Positions 28,419 to 39,032 of a stretch of 49,902 bases of DNA are shown here, piece after piece. Origin of the DNA: Actinomycetes bacterium (lineage in GTDB: Bacteria; Actinomycetota; Acidimicrobiia; Acidimicrobiales; Bog-793); the NCBI GenBank assembly GCA_021797795.1, contig JAJZZB010000007.1, positions 1 through 49,902 on the forward strand, in the 5' to 3' direction. A program made the position numbers and the translations under genes. The notes under the pieces are model-generated. The model was not told the origin of the DNA. It searched no databases and was given only the letters and a program-made list of their open reading frames with translations. The first letter of the stretch is position 1; each line of letters starts with the position of its first letter.

Positions 28419-29996
28419 ATGTCCCGCGCCGACCCGGAGGGTCAGAGCTACGCCGAGGAGCCTGGCGGGCACGCCGCCGGCTTCGATGACGGGCCGAGCT
28501 GCCGGCTCGACGCCGTCGTCGAGGAGGGGCCGAGCTGCCGGCTCGACGCCTTGGCCGAGGCAGGGGCCCGGGTGCTCGGAGAGGTCGAGGTCGGGCTCGA
28601 TCCAGAGGGTGTCGTGGTCGACCCGAGGACCAACCGGGCCTACGTCGCCTGCTCGCGCTCGAACCACGTGGCGATCGTCGACCTGACGAGCCTGACCCGG
28701 CTCGGTGCCATACCGGTCGGCAACGAGCCGATCGACATCGCCATCGACGAGGTGAGCCGCCGGATGTTCACCGCCGATGCGCGCTCTGACCAGGTCTCTG
28801 TCATCGACCTCGACACCGAGCAGGTCGTGGCGACGGTGCCGGTCGGCTCCTATCCGGCCGGCCTGTGCGTCGATCCCGAGGGCCGCCGCCTGTACTGCGG
28901 GGACACCATGGGCGCCACCATGAGCGTCGTCGACCTCGACCGCCTGGAGCGCCTGGCCGCCGTCGAGGCCGAGCTCGGCGCCGGGGCGGTCGCCGTCGAC
29001 ACGCGCCACGGCCGCGGCTACTGCGTCAACTTCATCACCGCCTCGGTGACCGTGGTCGACCTCGACCGGCTGGCGCCGACCGAGCGCCTCGGCGTCGGGG
29101 AGGGGCCGTGCGCCGTCGTCGTCAACCCGGTGCTCGACGAGCTCTACGTGGTCAACTCGCTCGCCAGCACCGTCGCCCGGCTGGACGCCGTCACCGGGGA
29201 GCAGCTGGCGGAGCTGCCGGTGCCGAACGCCCCGGTCGGCATCACGATCAGCCCCGGCGGCGACCGCCTCTACCTCGCCAACCGCGGCGACGGGAGTATG
29301 AGCGTGATCGGCATCGACGGGCGCGAGTGGGCGCGCACCCGGGTCGGCACGGCGCCCGGCGGCGTCGCCGTCCACCCGAGCGATCAGACGGTGGTCCTCG
29401 TGGCGAACGCCGGCGACGGCACCCTGACGATCGTGCGGGACACCCTCGAGGGTCCGCCGGCCGAGCGGCCGCCCGAGGAGCCGCACCCCCTCGTCGGCCA
29501 GCGCCTCCCCGACTTCGCCCTTCCGGAGCTCCGCTCGGGCAAGCTGCGCCACCAGAGCGAGTGGGCCGACAAGAAGTACATCTTGAACTTCTTCGCCAGC
29601 TGGTGAGGCCCGTGCAACGCGGAGGCGCCTATCATCGAGGACCTGCGTCGCCGTACGGGCCGGTCGGGCCTGGAGATCGTGATGGTGAACGTCTGGGAGG
29701 GCGTGAACGCCTTCGAGGAGGCCGGGAGCTTCTGCGACCTGTGGGGAGCCGACGGCACCGTGCTCGTCGACGAGTCCGGCGAGGTGGCGCGCCTGCTCAA
29801 GGTGCGGGGCGTCCCGACCAACGTCTTCGTCGACACCGACGGGACCGTGACGGCCGTGGGCGCCGTCGCGCCCGAGGAGCTCGAGGCCGAGACCAGACGG
29901 CTGCTCGGCCCTGACGCCGACATCGACCCGCCGGGGCGCCCGCACGAGGAGCGGGACCTCGGCCACATCGAGAAGAACATCAGGTCCCGCAGCTGA
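28419..29996 (+). CDS. YVTN beta-propeller/thioredoxin-like fusion with in-frame TGA at the redox Cys position
   Basis: Residues about 55-345 are repeated blades of the YVTN type (GVVVDPRTNRAYVACSRSN, DIAIDEVSRRMFTAD, ITISPGGDRLYLANRGD). From about residue 350 a TlpA/ResA-like redoxin domain begins (GQRLPDFALPEL, YILNFFASW). Codon 396 is TGA (29604-29606) and reading continues in the same frame as GPCNAEAPIIEDL, VRGVPTNVFVDTDG, to a TGA at 29996. Thus W-TGA-GPC stands where W-C-G-P-C is expected. Either UGA is selenocysteine or a single C-to-A change truncated the gene at 395 residues. Both halves retain good coding character. No signal peptide is seen. SD GGGAGGAG precedes ATG 28419 by 10 nt. 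Confidence 0.7.
28491..28550 (+). repeat. 24-bp direct repeat, 36-bp period, within the beta-propeller gene
   Basis: Two identical 24-bp copies (28491-28514 and 28527-28550) encode the duplicated segment GPSCRLDA, separated by 12 bp. The duplication creates two cysteine-containing modules in the N-terminal tail ahead of the propeller. Its exactness suggests a recent event. Confidence 0.9.
29607..29661 (+). other. Stem-loop directly downstream of the in-frame TGA (possible SECIS)
   Basis: GGCCCGTGC (29607-29615) pairs with GTACGGGCC (29653-29661): nine pairs including one G-U, starting at the base right after TGA. Inside, ACGC/GCGT, AGG/CCT and CCT/AGG can stack, leaving a 7-nt apical loop at 29631-29637, 25-31 nt from the TGA. 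Position suits a bacterial SECIS, but the loop lacks the usual early guanine, so this is only suggestive. Confidence 0.35.
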
Positions 29997-30030
29997 GACC
30001 TGCCCGGTCGGGTGGTGGCAGGATCGGAGC

Positions 30031-30420
30031 GTGGCCGAGATCGTGCCCTTCCGGCCCGAGCACCTCGACGAGGTGCTCGGGCTCTGCGCGGCTGAGGGCT
30101 GGCGCTCTTTGCCGGACGACCCGGCCCGGGCGCTGCGCATCCTGACGGCGCCCGGTGTCACCACCCTCGTGGCCGTCGCGCCCGACGGCGTGATCGGCTT
30201 CGCTCAGGTGCTGAGCGACGGCGAGCTGCGCTCCTACCTGGCCCTGCTCCTCGTGAGGCAGTCCCGCCGGGGTGAGGGGCACGGCGCAGCCCTCGTGAAG
30301 GCGGTGCTCGAGGCCGATACCGGCGGCCGGCTCGATCTGTTGAGCGAGGCGGGCTCGACCTCCTTCTACGAGCGCTTCGCCCATCGGCGCCTGCCCGGCT
30401 ACCGCCTCTACCGGACCTGA
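30031..30420 (+). CDS. GNAT-family N-acetyltransferase
   Basis: 129 residues. The acetyl-CoA-binding segment is LALLLVRQSRRGEGHGAALVKAVL, matching the GNAT motif A pattern R-x-x-G-x-G/A, and the C-terminal FYERFAHRRLPGYRLYR is the usual beta6-beta7 ending. The substrate is unknown. It starts with GTG at 30031, 34 nt after the thioredoxin fusion, and may be co-transcribed. It converges with the thiamine operon. Confidence 0.82.
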   Translation: MAEIVPFRPEHLDEVLGLCAAEGWRSLPDDPARALRILTAPGVTTLVAVAPDGVIGFAQVLSDGELRSYLALLLVRQSRRGEGHGAALVKAVLEADTGGRLDLLSEAGSTSFYERFAHRRLPGYRLYRT

Positions 30421-30448
30421 GCCAGCCCCGGGACGCCCGGGCGGCTGC

Positions 30449-31254
30449 TCAGCCGTCGGCCGCCCAGCCGAAGTGGTCGAGAGGGCCGTGCCCGGCACCG
30501 AGGCGCCACGCCCGGCCCCCTTCTATCGCCCGGTGGACGAACTCTCCCGCCTCGGCCACGGCGTCGAGCGGGGCTGCCCCCCGTGCGAGGCCCGCCGCCA
30601 CGGCGGCGGCGAAGCTGCAGCCGGACCCGTGGGTGTTGGTCGTCGCCACCCGCGGCCGCGAGAGCTCGACGAGGCGCTCGCCGTCGAACACGACGTCGAC
30701 GGCGAGCTCGCCCCCTCCGTGCCCTCCCGTCACCACGACGAGGCCGGGTGTGAGCTCGCCGATCCGCCGGGCGAGCTCCCGGGCGTCCCCGAGGGTCCGG
30801 GCGGGAGCCCCGGCGAGGACGCCGGCCTCGGGAAGGTTGGGCGTCGTCACGACTGCATGGGCGAGCAGGCGGTGGCGGTAGGCCGAGACCGCCTCGTCGG
30901 AGGCGAGCTTGGCGCCGGTGGAGGCGACCATGACCGGGTCGACGACGAGGTGGGGCAGGCAACCAGCGGCCGCCAGCTCGGCGACCGCCTCGACGATGGG
31001 GGCCTCGGCGAGCATCCCCGTCTTCACGGCCGCCACCGGGAGGTCGTCGAGGACGGTGAGCACCTGGGCCACGACCATCTCCGGTGGGAGCGCATGGACC
31101 GAGCGGACCTCGGTGGTGCTCTGGGCCGTCACGGCGGTGACGGCGGTGGTTGCGAAGACCCCGAGGGCGGCGAAGGTGCGGAGGTCTGCCTGCAGGCCCG
31201 CTCCCCCACCGGAGTCGGAGCCGGCGATCGTCATGGCGACGGGCGGGTTCGCCG

Positions 31255-31258
<4 letters not shown>
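30449..31258 (-). CDS. thiD: Hydroxymethylpyrimidine/phosphomethylpyrimidine kinase ThiD
   Basis: 269-residue ribokinase-fold enzyme that phosphorylates HMP and HMP-P to supply the pyrimidine half of thiamine. Signatures: AMTIAGSDSGGGAGLQADLRTF at the N-terminus, VKTGMLAEAPIVEAV, VVDPVMVASTGAKL, VVTTPNLPEAGVL and the anion hole/catalytic base THGSGCSFAAAVAAGLARG. Last gene of the operon; GTG start overlaps the upstream stop by 4 nt. thiC and thiL are not in the window. Confidence 0.96.
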
Positions 31259-32856
<1,598 letters not shown>

Positions 32857-32860
<4 letters not shown>

Positions 32861-34005
32861 GTGAACCTCCCGAGGGTGAACGAGGCGGCCTCTCTCGGCA
32901 GTCCGCCGCCGGAGAGGGCGCCGACGAGGGCGTCCCCGGTGACCGGCGCGAGGAGCACCCCGTTCCGGTGATGCCCGGTCGCGAGCAGGAGGCCGTCGAC
33001 CGGCGTCGGACCGAGCACCGGACCGTTGTCCGGCGTGCCCGGGCGGCTCGCCGCCAGGCACTCGGAGACCGAGAGCTCGCTCAGGGCGGGCAGGAGGTCG
33101 ATCGCCGCCCGGAGGAGGTCGAGGACGGCACCGGCCCGCACCCCGGTGTCGAAGCCGGCCTCCTGCATGGTCGCACCGACGACGACCTCCCCATCTGTCC
33201 GCGGTACGACGTAGACGAACTGGCCCCGGACGTGGGCGCGGACGGTGAGCGAGGGACGGAGGCCGGACGCAGTGGCGCCGAGGCGGAGGATCTCGCCCTT
33301 CACCGGGCGGACGGGCGGCACCGCCTCCTCCGGGAGCCCCTCGAGCAGAGCAGCCCGAGCCCCGCTGGCGAGCACCACCGTGGCCGCGTCGAGCCCGCTG
33401 CCGTCCTCGAGCTCGACGCCCTCGACCGACCGGGCGCCTTCCTCGCCGGTGGTGCGCAGCCGCTGGACGGCGGAGGTGACGAGGCGGCCGCCGCGCCGCG
33501 AGAGGGCGCGCTCGAGGGCGCCCACCACGCGTCGCGGGTCGACCTGCCAGTCGCCGGCAACGAAGAGGCCGCCCCGCACGCTCGGAGCGAGGAGCGGCTC
33601 GATCTCCCGGCAGCGCCGGGACGAGCACACCTCGCTCTCGAGGCCGAGCAGGCGGTGCACGGCTGCGAGCTCCTCGAGGACCCGCCGGTCGTCGTCGTCG
33701 AAGGCGACCTGCAAGGTCCCCTCCCGGCGAAAGCCGAGGTCCTCCGGTGTGCAGCCGGCGTCGGCCGACAGCTCGTCGGCGAAGGCGGGCCACCGGCGGA
33801 CCGACTCGAGACCGAGGCGGGTGAGGGGCGCCTCGGCCGCGCTCGCCTCGCCGATCGGGGCGAGCATCCCGGCAGCCGCCCACGAGGAGCCCCGGCCCGG
33901 GGCGGGGTCGCAGACGGTGACCTGCGCGCCGGCAGAGGCCGCGCGCCAGCCGACCGTGAGCCCGATGATGCCGCCGCCGACGACGACGACCTGGCGGGGG
34001 GTCAT
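32857..34005 (-). CDS. thiO: Glycine oxidase ThiO (FAD-dependent)
   Basis: 382-residue DAO-family flavoenzyme. The FAD dinucleotide motif is VVVVGGGIIGLTVGWRAASAGAQVTVCD at the N-terminus; GSSWAAAGMLAP, VDPRRVVGAL, PVKGEILRLG, VVGATMQEAGFDTGV and GLLLATGHHRNGVLLAP are typical of ThiO. It oxidises glycine to dehydroglycine for ThiG, the oxygen-dependent alternative to ThiH. Start ATG at 34005 overlaps the thiE stop. Presence of ThiO points to an aerobic lifestyle, consistent with catalase and cytochrome oxidase assembly genes here. Confidence 0.96.
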
Positions 34006-34622
34006 GCCGCTGCCCTGGCGAGAGCACGGACGAGCTTGTCGACCGCCTCGCCGGGGTCGGTCGCGCCGTAGACGGCGTCCACCACCGCGACCCCGTGGGC
34101 GCCGGCCTCGAGCAGCTCGCCCACGGCCTCGGCGGTCACGCCGCCGATCGCGATCACCGGGACGGTGACCGCGGCCGCCACCGCCGCCACGCCGGCGGGG
34201 CCGATCGGTCCCGGGAGACCCTGCTTTGTGGCGGTGGCGAAGGCTGGGCCGACGCCGAGGTAGGAGGCTCCCGCCGCCACCGCCGCCATCCCCGATGCCG
34301 GGTCGCGGGCAGTCGCCCCGATGAGGAGCTCCGGGCCGGCGATCCTGCGGGCAGCCGCCACCGGGAGGTCATCGGCGCCGAGGTGGACGCCGTCGGCACC
34401 GGCCGCCAGGGCGACGTCGAGCCGGTCGTCGACGATGCAGCTGGCGCGATAGGGAGCGCACAACCCGAGGACGGTCTCGACGAGAGCGAGGACCTCCCGG
34501 TCCCCCGCCTCCTTCACCCGCACCTGGACGACGTCGACCCCGGCGTCGAGCGCCGCCGGCAGGACGCCGAGCAGGTCGCGACCCGGGCGGGTGTCGGTGA
34601 TCAGATGACAGCGGCCCAGCAC
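34002..34622 (-). CDS. thiE: Thiamine-phosphate synthase ThiE
   Basis: 206-residue TIM barrel that joins HMP-PP and thiazole phosphate. Motifs: LITDTRPGRDLL, VDVVQVRVKEAGD, CIVDDRLDVALAAGADGVHLGADDLP, LGVGPAFATATKQGLPGPIGP and VIAIGGVTAEAVGELLEAGAHGVAVV. In place of the common S-x-H-S segment it reads GATARDP. First gene of the operon; the GTG start lies 4 nt after a GGGAG ribosome-binding site that is part of the TPP riboswitch 3' end, so translation initiation should respond to TPP. Confidence 0.95.
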   Translation of the reverse strand: MLGRCHLITDTRPGRDLLGVLPAALDAGVDVVQVRVKEAGDREVLALVETVLGLCAPYRASCIVDDRLDVALAAGADGVHLGADDLPVAAARRIAGPELLIGATARDPASGMAAVAAGASYLGVGPAFATATKQGLPGPIGPAGVAAVAAAVTVPVIAIGGVTAEAVGELLEAGAHGVAVVDAVYGATDPGEAVDKLVRALARAAA

Positions 34623-34626
34623 CTGG

Positions 34627-34710
34627 CTCCCTTCGCCGGCATGACCCGGATCAGGTTCGACGGTCGGGCATGTTCGCCCCTCTCAGCCCTTCTGCCAGGG
34701 CTCCCGTGTG
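34627..34710 (-). promoter_or_regulatory. TPP riboswitch (THI element)
   Basis: On the minus strand the leader contains GGGAGCCC, GGGCTGAGAGGG, the AACATGCCC and ACCTGATCCGGGTCATGCCGGCG blocks, and AAGGGAG, the conserved order of the THI box. The final AAGGGAG is also the ribosome-binding site of thiE, 4 nt from its GTG, so TPP binding should block translation of the whole overlapping operon. Confidence 0.96.
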
Positions 34711-35581
34711 AGACCGGTCTACCCGGAGCTGGGCCGTGCTGTCAACGCAGCGCTTCGAGTGGAGCCGGTGTCGCCTCCGCTGCTCGCCCTCGGCGGCTGG
34801 CAGGGCGTCGCGGCCGGTTGCCGGCAGACCCCGCCGCTCGCGGGGCTGGGGCGCTCGAGGGTCGAGGCGGTCAGCCTGCATCTCAGCCAGGCGATCGCGG
34901 CCCTCGTGCTGCCGAACGACCTCTCGCTCCCCGCAGGCGCCACCTGCGTTGCCGGTCCCCTGCTCGTTGGGTGGGTGAGCAGTCGGTGACGCTTCTTCTC
35001 GGTCACGGTGGCGGCGTTCTCCGGCCTGGCGGCGCCCGGACACCTTGACGTGCCCGCTACGGGCGCGACTCGCACGCCATCGCAACCGGTTCCGCGGACG
35101 GGGTCCCTCAGCGCCTCGATCGTGATCGTCCTCGGCGCCATGCTCGTCGGCACCGACGACGTGGCCGGCCTGGTCGCGCTCGCCGGTGTGTCGATGCCTC
35201 GATGATCGGCTTCGGGTGGCTGAAGGAGGGCAACGACGCGCCGGGCGGCAACCTCGGCGCGTCCGGTTCGGCGTCACGGCGGGCATCCTCCCGGCGGTGG
35301 TCGCCGTCCGGCTGGCCGGCGCCGGGATCGTCCCTGCGTCCTCCCGCCTGCGTCGGTCGGAGCTTCTCGCTGCTCGTGCTGGTCCCGGTCGCTCGGACCT
35401 GGTGCCCGGTCGAGATGCGCGGGAGAGGACCCGACTGTAGGGTCATGCCGATACCCCTGTCCGACCACTCCCGCACCGCTCGAACCCGTCACGCCCGTCG
35501 CCTCCGCGCTGGGCGCAACCCAGGAAGGCCGCGCCCTCCGGGCCGGCGACCGCCGCTGACCCGGTGCCGGGGAGCACGGCT
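34711..35581. other. Gene-poor region upstream of thiE and ctaG
   Basis: About 870 nt without an intact gene. It must hold the thiamine operon promoter near 34720-34800 (minus strand). The right half contains a membrane-protein-like fragment described separately; the rest is low-complexity shadow frames. Confidence 0.5.
35008..35260 (+). pseudogene. Possible remnant of a small oxidase-type membrane protein
   Basis: One frame reads RTGSLSASIVIVLGAMLVGTDD and VAGLVALAGVSM, and the next frame continues IGFGWLKEGNDAPGGN. Joined by a single frameshift near 35200, this resembles the two-helix hydrophobic pattern of small cytochrome oxidase subunits, and ctaG follows 320 nt downstream. Both halves are short and the assignment is tentative. 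Confidence 0.25.
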
Positions 35582-36595
35582 GTGACGGCGGCCTCGCTTC
35601 TCGCCTTCGCCGACGCGCCGCGCTCGGCGGTCAGCCTGCACGTCCTTCTCACCGGACTCCAGACCGGTCCGCTCGCCGCGATCTCCGAGGCAGTCGAGCT
35701 CCTCGTTGTCGGGCTCTATCTGCTCGGGGTCCGTCGCCTCGCTCGGCGGGGGAGAACCTGGCCGGCCTGGAACACCGGTGCCTTCGTCGCCGGCATGTTC
35801 GTGGTGTGGATCGCCGTCGGCTCGGGCCTGGCCGCCTACGACACCGTCAACGTCACCATGCACGTCGTCCAGCACGTCCTGTTGATGATGGTCGCCCCTC
35901 CGCTGCTCGCCCTCGGCAAGCCGGTCACATTGGCGACCCAGGCGGGGAGTCGGACCAACCAGGTGCGCATCGTCAAGTTGCTGCACGGTCCCGTCGTCGC
36001 CGCGATCACGTTCCCGGTCGTCGTCTGGTTCCTCTACTACGGAACGATGTACGGCGACTTCATGACGGGGATCTACCAGTACTCGGTCGTTCACCCGCTG
36101 TTCCACGACGCGACCCACCTGTGGTTCCTCGCCGTCGGCTACCTCTACTGGCAACCGCTGATCGGGCTCGATCCCGCTCGTTGGCGGTGGTCCTACCCGG
36201 CCCGGGCGGGGTCCCTCTTCCTCGGCATGCCCTTCGAGGCGTTCCTCGGCATCGCCATCGCCGGGTTGCCGCGCCCGCTCGCGCCCATCAATACCCTGGC
36301 CGACACCCACACCGGCGGCGACACGTTCTGGATCCTGTCGATGGTGGTGACCGGGGTCTGCATGGCGATCGTGATCCTCCAGTGGTTCCGACAGCTGGAG
36401 CGGGAGACCGTCAGGGAAGACCGGCGGGTCGAGATGGCGGCTGCCGAGAACCGTGCCTTGGCGGCCGAGCTCGGCGTGGAGGTGCCCGATGGCGCCACCA
36501 TCCCCTGGTGGCGGGTCGACGAGCTCCAGAGACAGCGGTCACAGTCGGCGGCCCCGGGGCGGCCCGACGCCCCGGACACCGGCGCACAGGCGTAG
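35582..36595 (+). CDS. ctaG: Cytochrome c oxidase assembly protein CtaG (caa3 type)
   Basis: 337 residues with seven hydrophobic helices. It assists copper delivery and assembly of aa3/caa3 oxidase. Histidines are clustered as in the family: TMHVVQHVLLMMVAPPLLALGKP, VVHPLFHDATHLWFLAVGYLYWQPLIGLDP and GLPRPLAPINTLADTHTGGD. The C-terminal tail (from about residue 275) is charged and includes a coiled-coil-like ERETVREDRRVEMAAAENRAL. Start GTG at 35582 has GGGGAG about 7 nt upstream; GTG 35564 is the longer alternative. No oxidase structural genes are in the window. Confidence 0.9.
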   Translation: MTAASLLAFADAPRSAVSLHVLLTGLQTGPLAAISEAVELLVVGLYLLGVRRLARRGRTWPAWNTGAFVAGMFVVWIAVGSGLAAYDTVNVTMHVVQHVLLMMVAPPLLALGKPVTLATQAGSRTNQVRIVKLLHGPVVAAITFPVVVWFLYYGTMYGDFMTGIYQYSVVHPLFHDATHLWFLAVGYLYWQPLIGLDPARWRWSYPARAGSLFLGMPFEAFLGIAIAGLPRPLAPINTLADTHTGGDTFWILSMVVTGVCMAIVILQWFRQLERETVREDRRVEMAAAENRALAAELGVEVPDGATIPWWRVDELQRQRSQSAAPGRPDAPDTGAQA

Positions 36596-36958
36596 CGGCC
36601 GGGTCATGGGTCGTTCCTCGAGCCGGCGCCCGCCCGGCAGCTGCTCGCCGGAGCGCCTGATCCCGGTCGGTTGCGAGCCGCCGCGAGGCGCTGGGCGCCT
36701 CGACTGCGCCCATGAGGTAGGCGCCTGCCCCTCCCAGCCGGGGCTGCAGAGCGCCCCCCGAGCCTCTGCCGAGCTCTGAGGGCCCGGGCTGCCGCGGCTC
36801 GTCCGAGCCCGCGCCCCGTCTGCCACACCGGGCGTTCGAACCGGCCCGGTGTGCCGCCGGCCGTCTGACGCTCGGCCAGGTCGACAACGACCGGCTCGGT
36901 GGGACCCCCTCGCCCGTGCGACATGATGCAGGTGCCGTCCAGCCTGCTGTGAGATGAG
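36596..36958. other. Intergenic region with one hairpin, no gene seen
   Basis: About 360 nt between ctaG and the MFS gene. Frames here are shadows. It contains a short hairpin (36684-36702) that could end ctaG transcription, and should hold the promoter of the next gene, which I cannot place. Confidence 0.5.
36684..36702 (+). terminator. Candidate hairpin terminator after ctaG
   Basis: CGAGGCGC (36684-36691) and GCGCCTCG (36695-36702) form a perfect 8-bp stem with a 3-nt loop, 89 nt after the ctaG stop. There is no T-run, so this is a weak prediction. Confidence 0.4.
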
Positions 36959-38332
36959 ATGACCCCGACCACTCCGATGCACCCTCCCGCCCCGAGCGCA
37001 GACCGCTCGCGGCGACAGCTGGCGAGCGTGGCGCTGGCCGTCGCCCTCGCCACGAGCGGGGTGCTCCCGGTGTTCCTCACCGGGGCCCTCTCCGTGCAGA
37101 TCGAGGTCGGGCTCCACGTCGGCACGACCGCCATCGGGGGCGCCGTGGCGACGTACTTCGCAGCCTCGGCGCTCAGCTCGGTCCGGGCGGGGCGCCTGGC
37201 CGAGCGAGTCGGTCCCTTCAAGGTCATGCTCGTCGCCGTCGGGCTTGCCGCGTTCGCCCTGCTCGGAATCGGTCTCATGGCCAACTCCGTGTACGTCCTG
37301 CTCGCGTTCCTCGTCGCCGGCGGAGTCTCGAACGGAGCGATGCAGCCGGCCGTGAACCTGCTCCTCGCGAGGGCGGTCGACGAGCACCGGCAAGGCCTCG
37401 CCTTCGGCATCAAGCAGGCGGCCATTCCGAGCGCCACCCTGCTGTCGGGGCTCGCGGTGCCCGCGCTCGCCCTCACGGCGGGATGGCACGCCGCCTACCT
37501 CGCCGCCGCCGGCCTCGCACTGGTCGTCGGGGCCGCCCTCGTCTTCGGCGGCCGGCGGCTCATGCCTGCGCCCGCAGCCACCGGTGTGCCGGCTCGTGCG
37601 GCCGGCGACGCCGGCGTCTCGGGCAGGGGGCGCGAGGCGGGCGGGCCCGGGGGGACCTTCGATCTCCGGTTGCTCGTCTTCCTGGCGGCCGCCATGGCGT
37701 GCGGCGTGGCGGCGGCGAACTCCCTCGGCTCCTTTGTGGTGGCGGGAGCCGTCCATGACGGAGTCGCCCCAGGGCTTGCGGGGGTCCTGTCGGCCGCCGG
37801 GAGCGTCGTCGGGCTGTCGGCGCGGGTGGGATTCGGCTGGCGAGCGGACCGCACGGGCCTGCGCGGCCGGCGGGCGGCCAACGCCCACCTCGAGACGGTT
37901 GCCGTCTTGATCGCGGTGGGCGCGCTCGGCTACGGCATGCTGGCGTTCGGGAACGTCGTTCTGCTCGTTCCGGCCGTACTCATCGCGTACGGCGGCGGCT
38001 GGGGCTACAACGGTCTGTTCAACCTCGCCGTCGTGCGGGCGTACCCCGAGAACCCCGGACGGGCGACGGGAGTGGCCCAGGTCGGAACCTACATCGGAGG
38101 GATGGTCGGCCCGATCACCTTCGGAGTCGTCGCCGACCATCTCGGCTTCAACGTCGGGTGGGGTCTGTGCGCCGGACTGGCGGTGCTCGCCGTCACCGCC
38201 TTCTCGCTCAGCCGCCGGAGCCTCGGAGCGAACCCTGCCACCGACGCCAGGCGAGACGGCCCGCTCCTCGAAGCGAGCGAAGAGGCGTCGGAAGGACCCT
38301 CCCCTCCGTCGCCGACGTGGACGGGTGCGTGA
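36959..38332 (+). CDS. MFS transporter (second, unrelated to the first)
   Basis: 457 residues with twelve hydrophobic helices: TM1 SVALAVALATSGVLPVFLTGAL, motif-A-like RAGRLAERVGPFKVMLVAVG after TM2, a central cytosolic loop (about residues 200-230, Ala/Gly-rich), and a second half including GLSARVGFGWRADRTGLRGRR and GYNGLFNLAVVRAYP. The GIKQAAIPSATLLSGLAVPALA helix is typical of the YbfB/CynX-like group. The substrate is unknown. ATG at 36959 lacks a strong ribosome-binding site (GAGATGAG). Confidence 0.82.
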   Translation: MTPTTPMHPPAPSADRSRRQLASVALAVALATSGVLPVFLTGALSVQIEVGLHVGTTAIGGAVATYFAASALSSVRAGRLAERVGPFKVMLVAVGLAAFALLGIGLMANSVYVLLAFLVAGGVSNGAMQPAVNLLLARAVDEHRQGLAFGIKQAAIPSATLLSGLAVPALALTAGWHAAYLAAAGLALVVGAALVFGGRRLMPAPAATGVPARAAGDAGVSGRGREAGGPGGTFDLRLLVFLAAAMACGVAAANSLGSFVVAGAVHDGVAPGLAGVLSAAGSVVGLSARVGFGWRADRTGLRGRRAANAHLETVAVLIAVGALGYGMLAFGNVVLLVPAVLIAYGGGWGYNGLFNLAVVRAYPENPGRATGVAQVGTYIGGMVGPITFGVVADHLGFNVGWGLCAGLAVLAVTAFSLSRRSLGANPATDARRDGPLLEASEEASEGPSPPSPTWTGA

Positions 38333-38651
38333 TCGAACGCCTGACGAGGGCGCCTGGCCCGGGGAGGACCAGGTCGGGCCGGCGGCACGGAGCACCGCCA
38401 AGGATGGCTCCTCTGTTCACAGGCCGGTGCCCCCGCCGCGGTCCGATCCCCGGTTCCTTTCTACGTGGCGACGATGCCGGGGCCGTCCAGATCCGGCGCG
38501 CCGGCCACCGTGCGATCGTCACAGCTCCCACCGGGCCCGCTCGGTCAACCCCGAGAGACGTGGCACCGAGCGCCCGGTCGGCGCGCACCGCTCAGAGCAG
38601 TCATCGGCCGCATGCCCAAGAACGGGCTCTGACGCGGCCGGTCGAGTTCCA
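38333..38651. other. Intergenic region, nothing recognised
   Basis: About 320 nt between the convergent MFS and YCII genes. No hairpin terminator, repeat or plausible gene was found; open frames are low-complexity. Confidence 0.5.
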
Positions 38652-39032
38652 TCAGACGCCGCCGGGACGTCGACCCTCGGGCGCCTCACGGAGCATGGCG
38701 TCGAGTTGGGGGTCGTGGCCGATCGCCCTCACTTCTTGAGCGCAGCGGCAGGCGACCGCGATCTTCGCGGCCCATTCGAGCGCCTCCGCGCGTGAGCCCA
38801 CCTCGACGACCGTAAGTCCACCGACGAAGTCGGGGTACGGGCCCTCGGTGACCGCCCCGTCGGTGCCCACGATGCTCGCCCTCTCGTCCTCGAGCCCGCC
38901 GGCGAGGACGTACACGCCGGCATGCAGAGCCTCCTCGACCACGGCGTGGGCGGCCTTGGCCACGGCGGGCATGTCCTCGTCGGCGATGTGGTCCATGGCG
39001 TGGGCGTTGGAGGAAATCAGGTACTGCGTCAC
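38652..39032 (-). CDS. YCII-related domain protein
   Basis: 126 residues with the dimeric alpha/beta-barrel YCII fold: QYLISSNAHAMDHIADEDMPAV, the strand-turn VLAGGLEDERASIVGTDGAVTEGPYPDFVGGLTVVEVGSRAEALEWAAKIAVACR. The E-G-P-Y/F segment is the common YCII/DGPF signature found in proteins often paired with ECF sigma factors; no sigma gene is adjacent here. Function unknown. GTG start at 39032 with a weak GGGGGTG upstream. Confidence 0.85.
   Translation of the reverse strand: MTQYLISSNAHAMDHIADEDMPAVAKAAHAVVEEALHAGVYVLAGGLEDERASIVGTDGAVTEGPYPDFVGGLTVVEVGSRAEALEWAAKIAVACRCAQEVRAIGHDPQLDAMLREAPEGRRPGGV

Noticed and set aside
28419-29996. Genome-wide recoding of UGA to explain the internal TGA
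   Set aside because: Many genes here (for example aroA, katA, thiS, tnpC) use TGA as their natural stop at the expected family length.
34711-35007. Short open frames upstream of the TPP riboswitch as genes
   Set aside because: No ribosome-binding sites, no domain resemblance, and they overlap where the operon promoter must lie.
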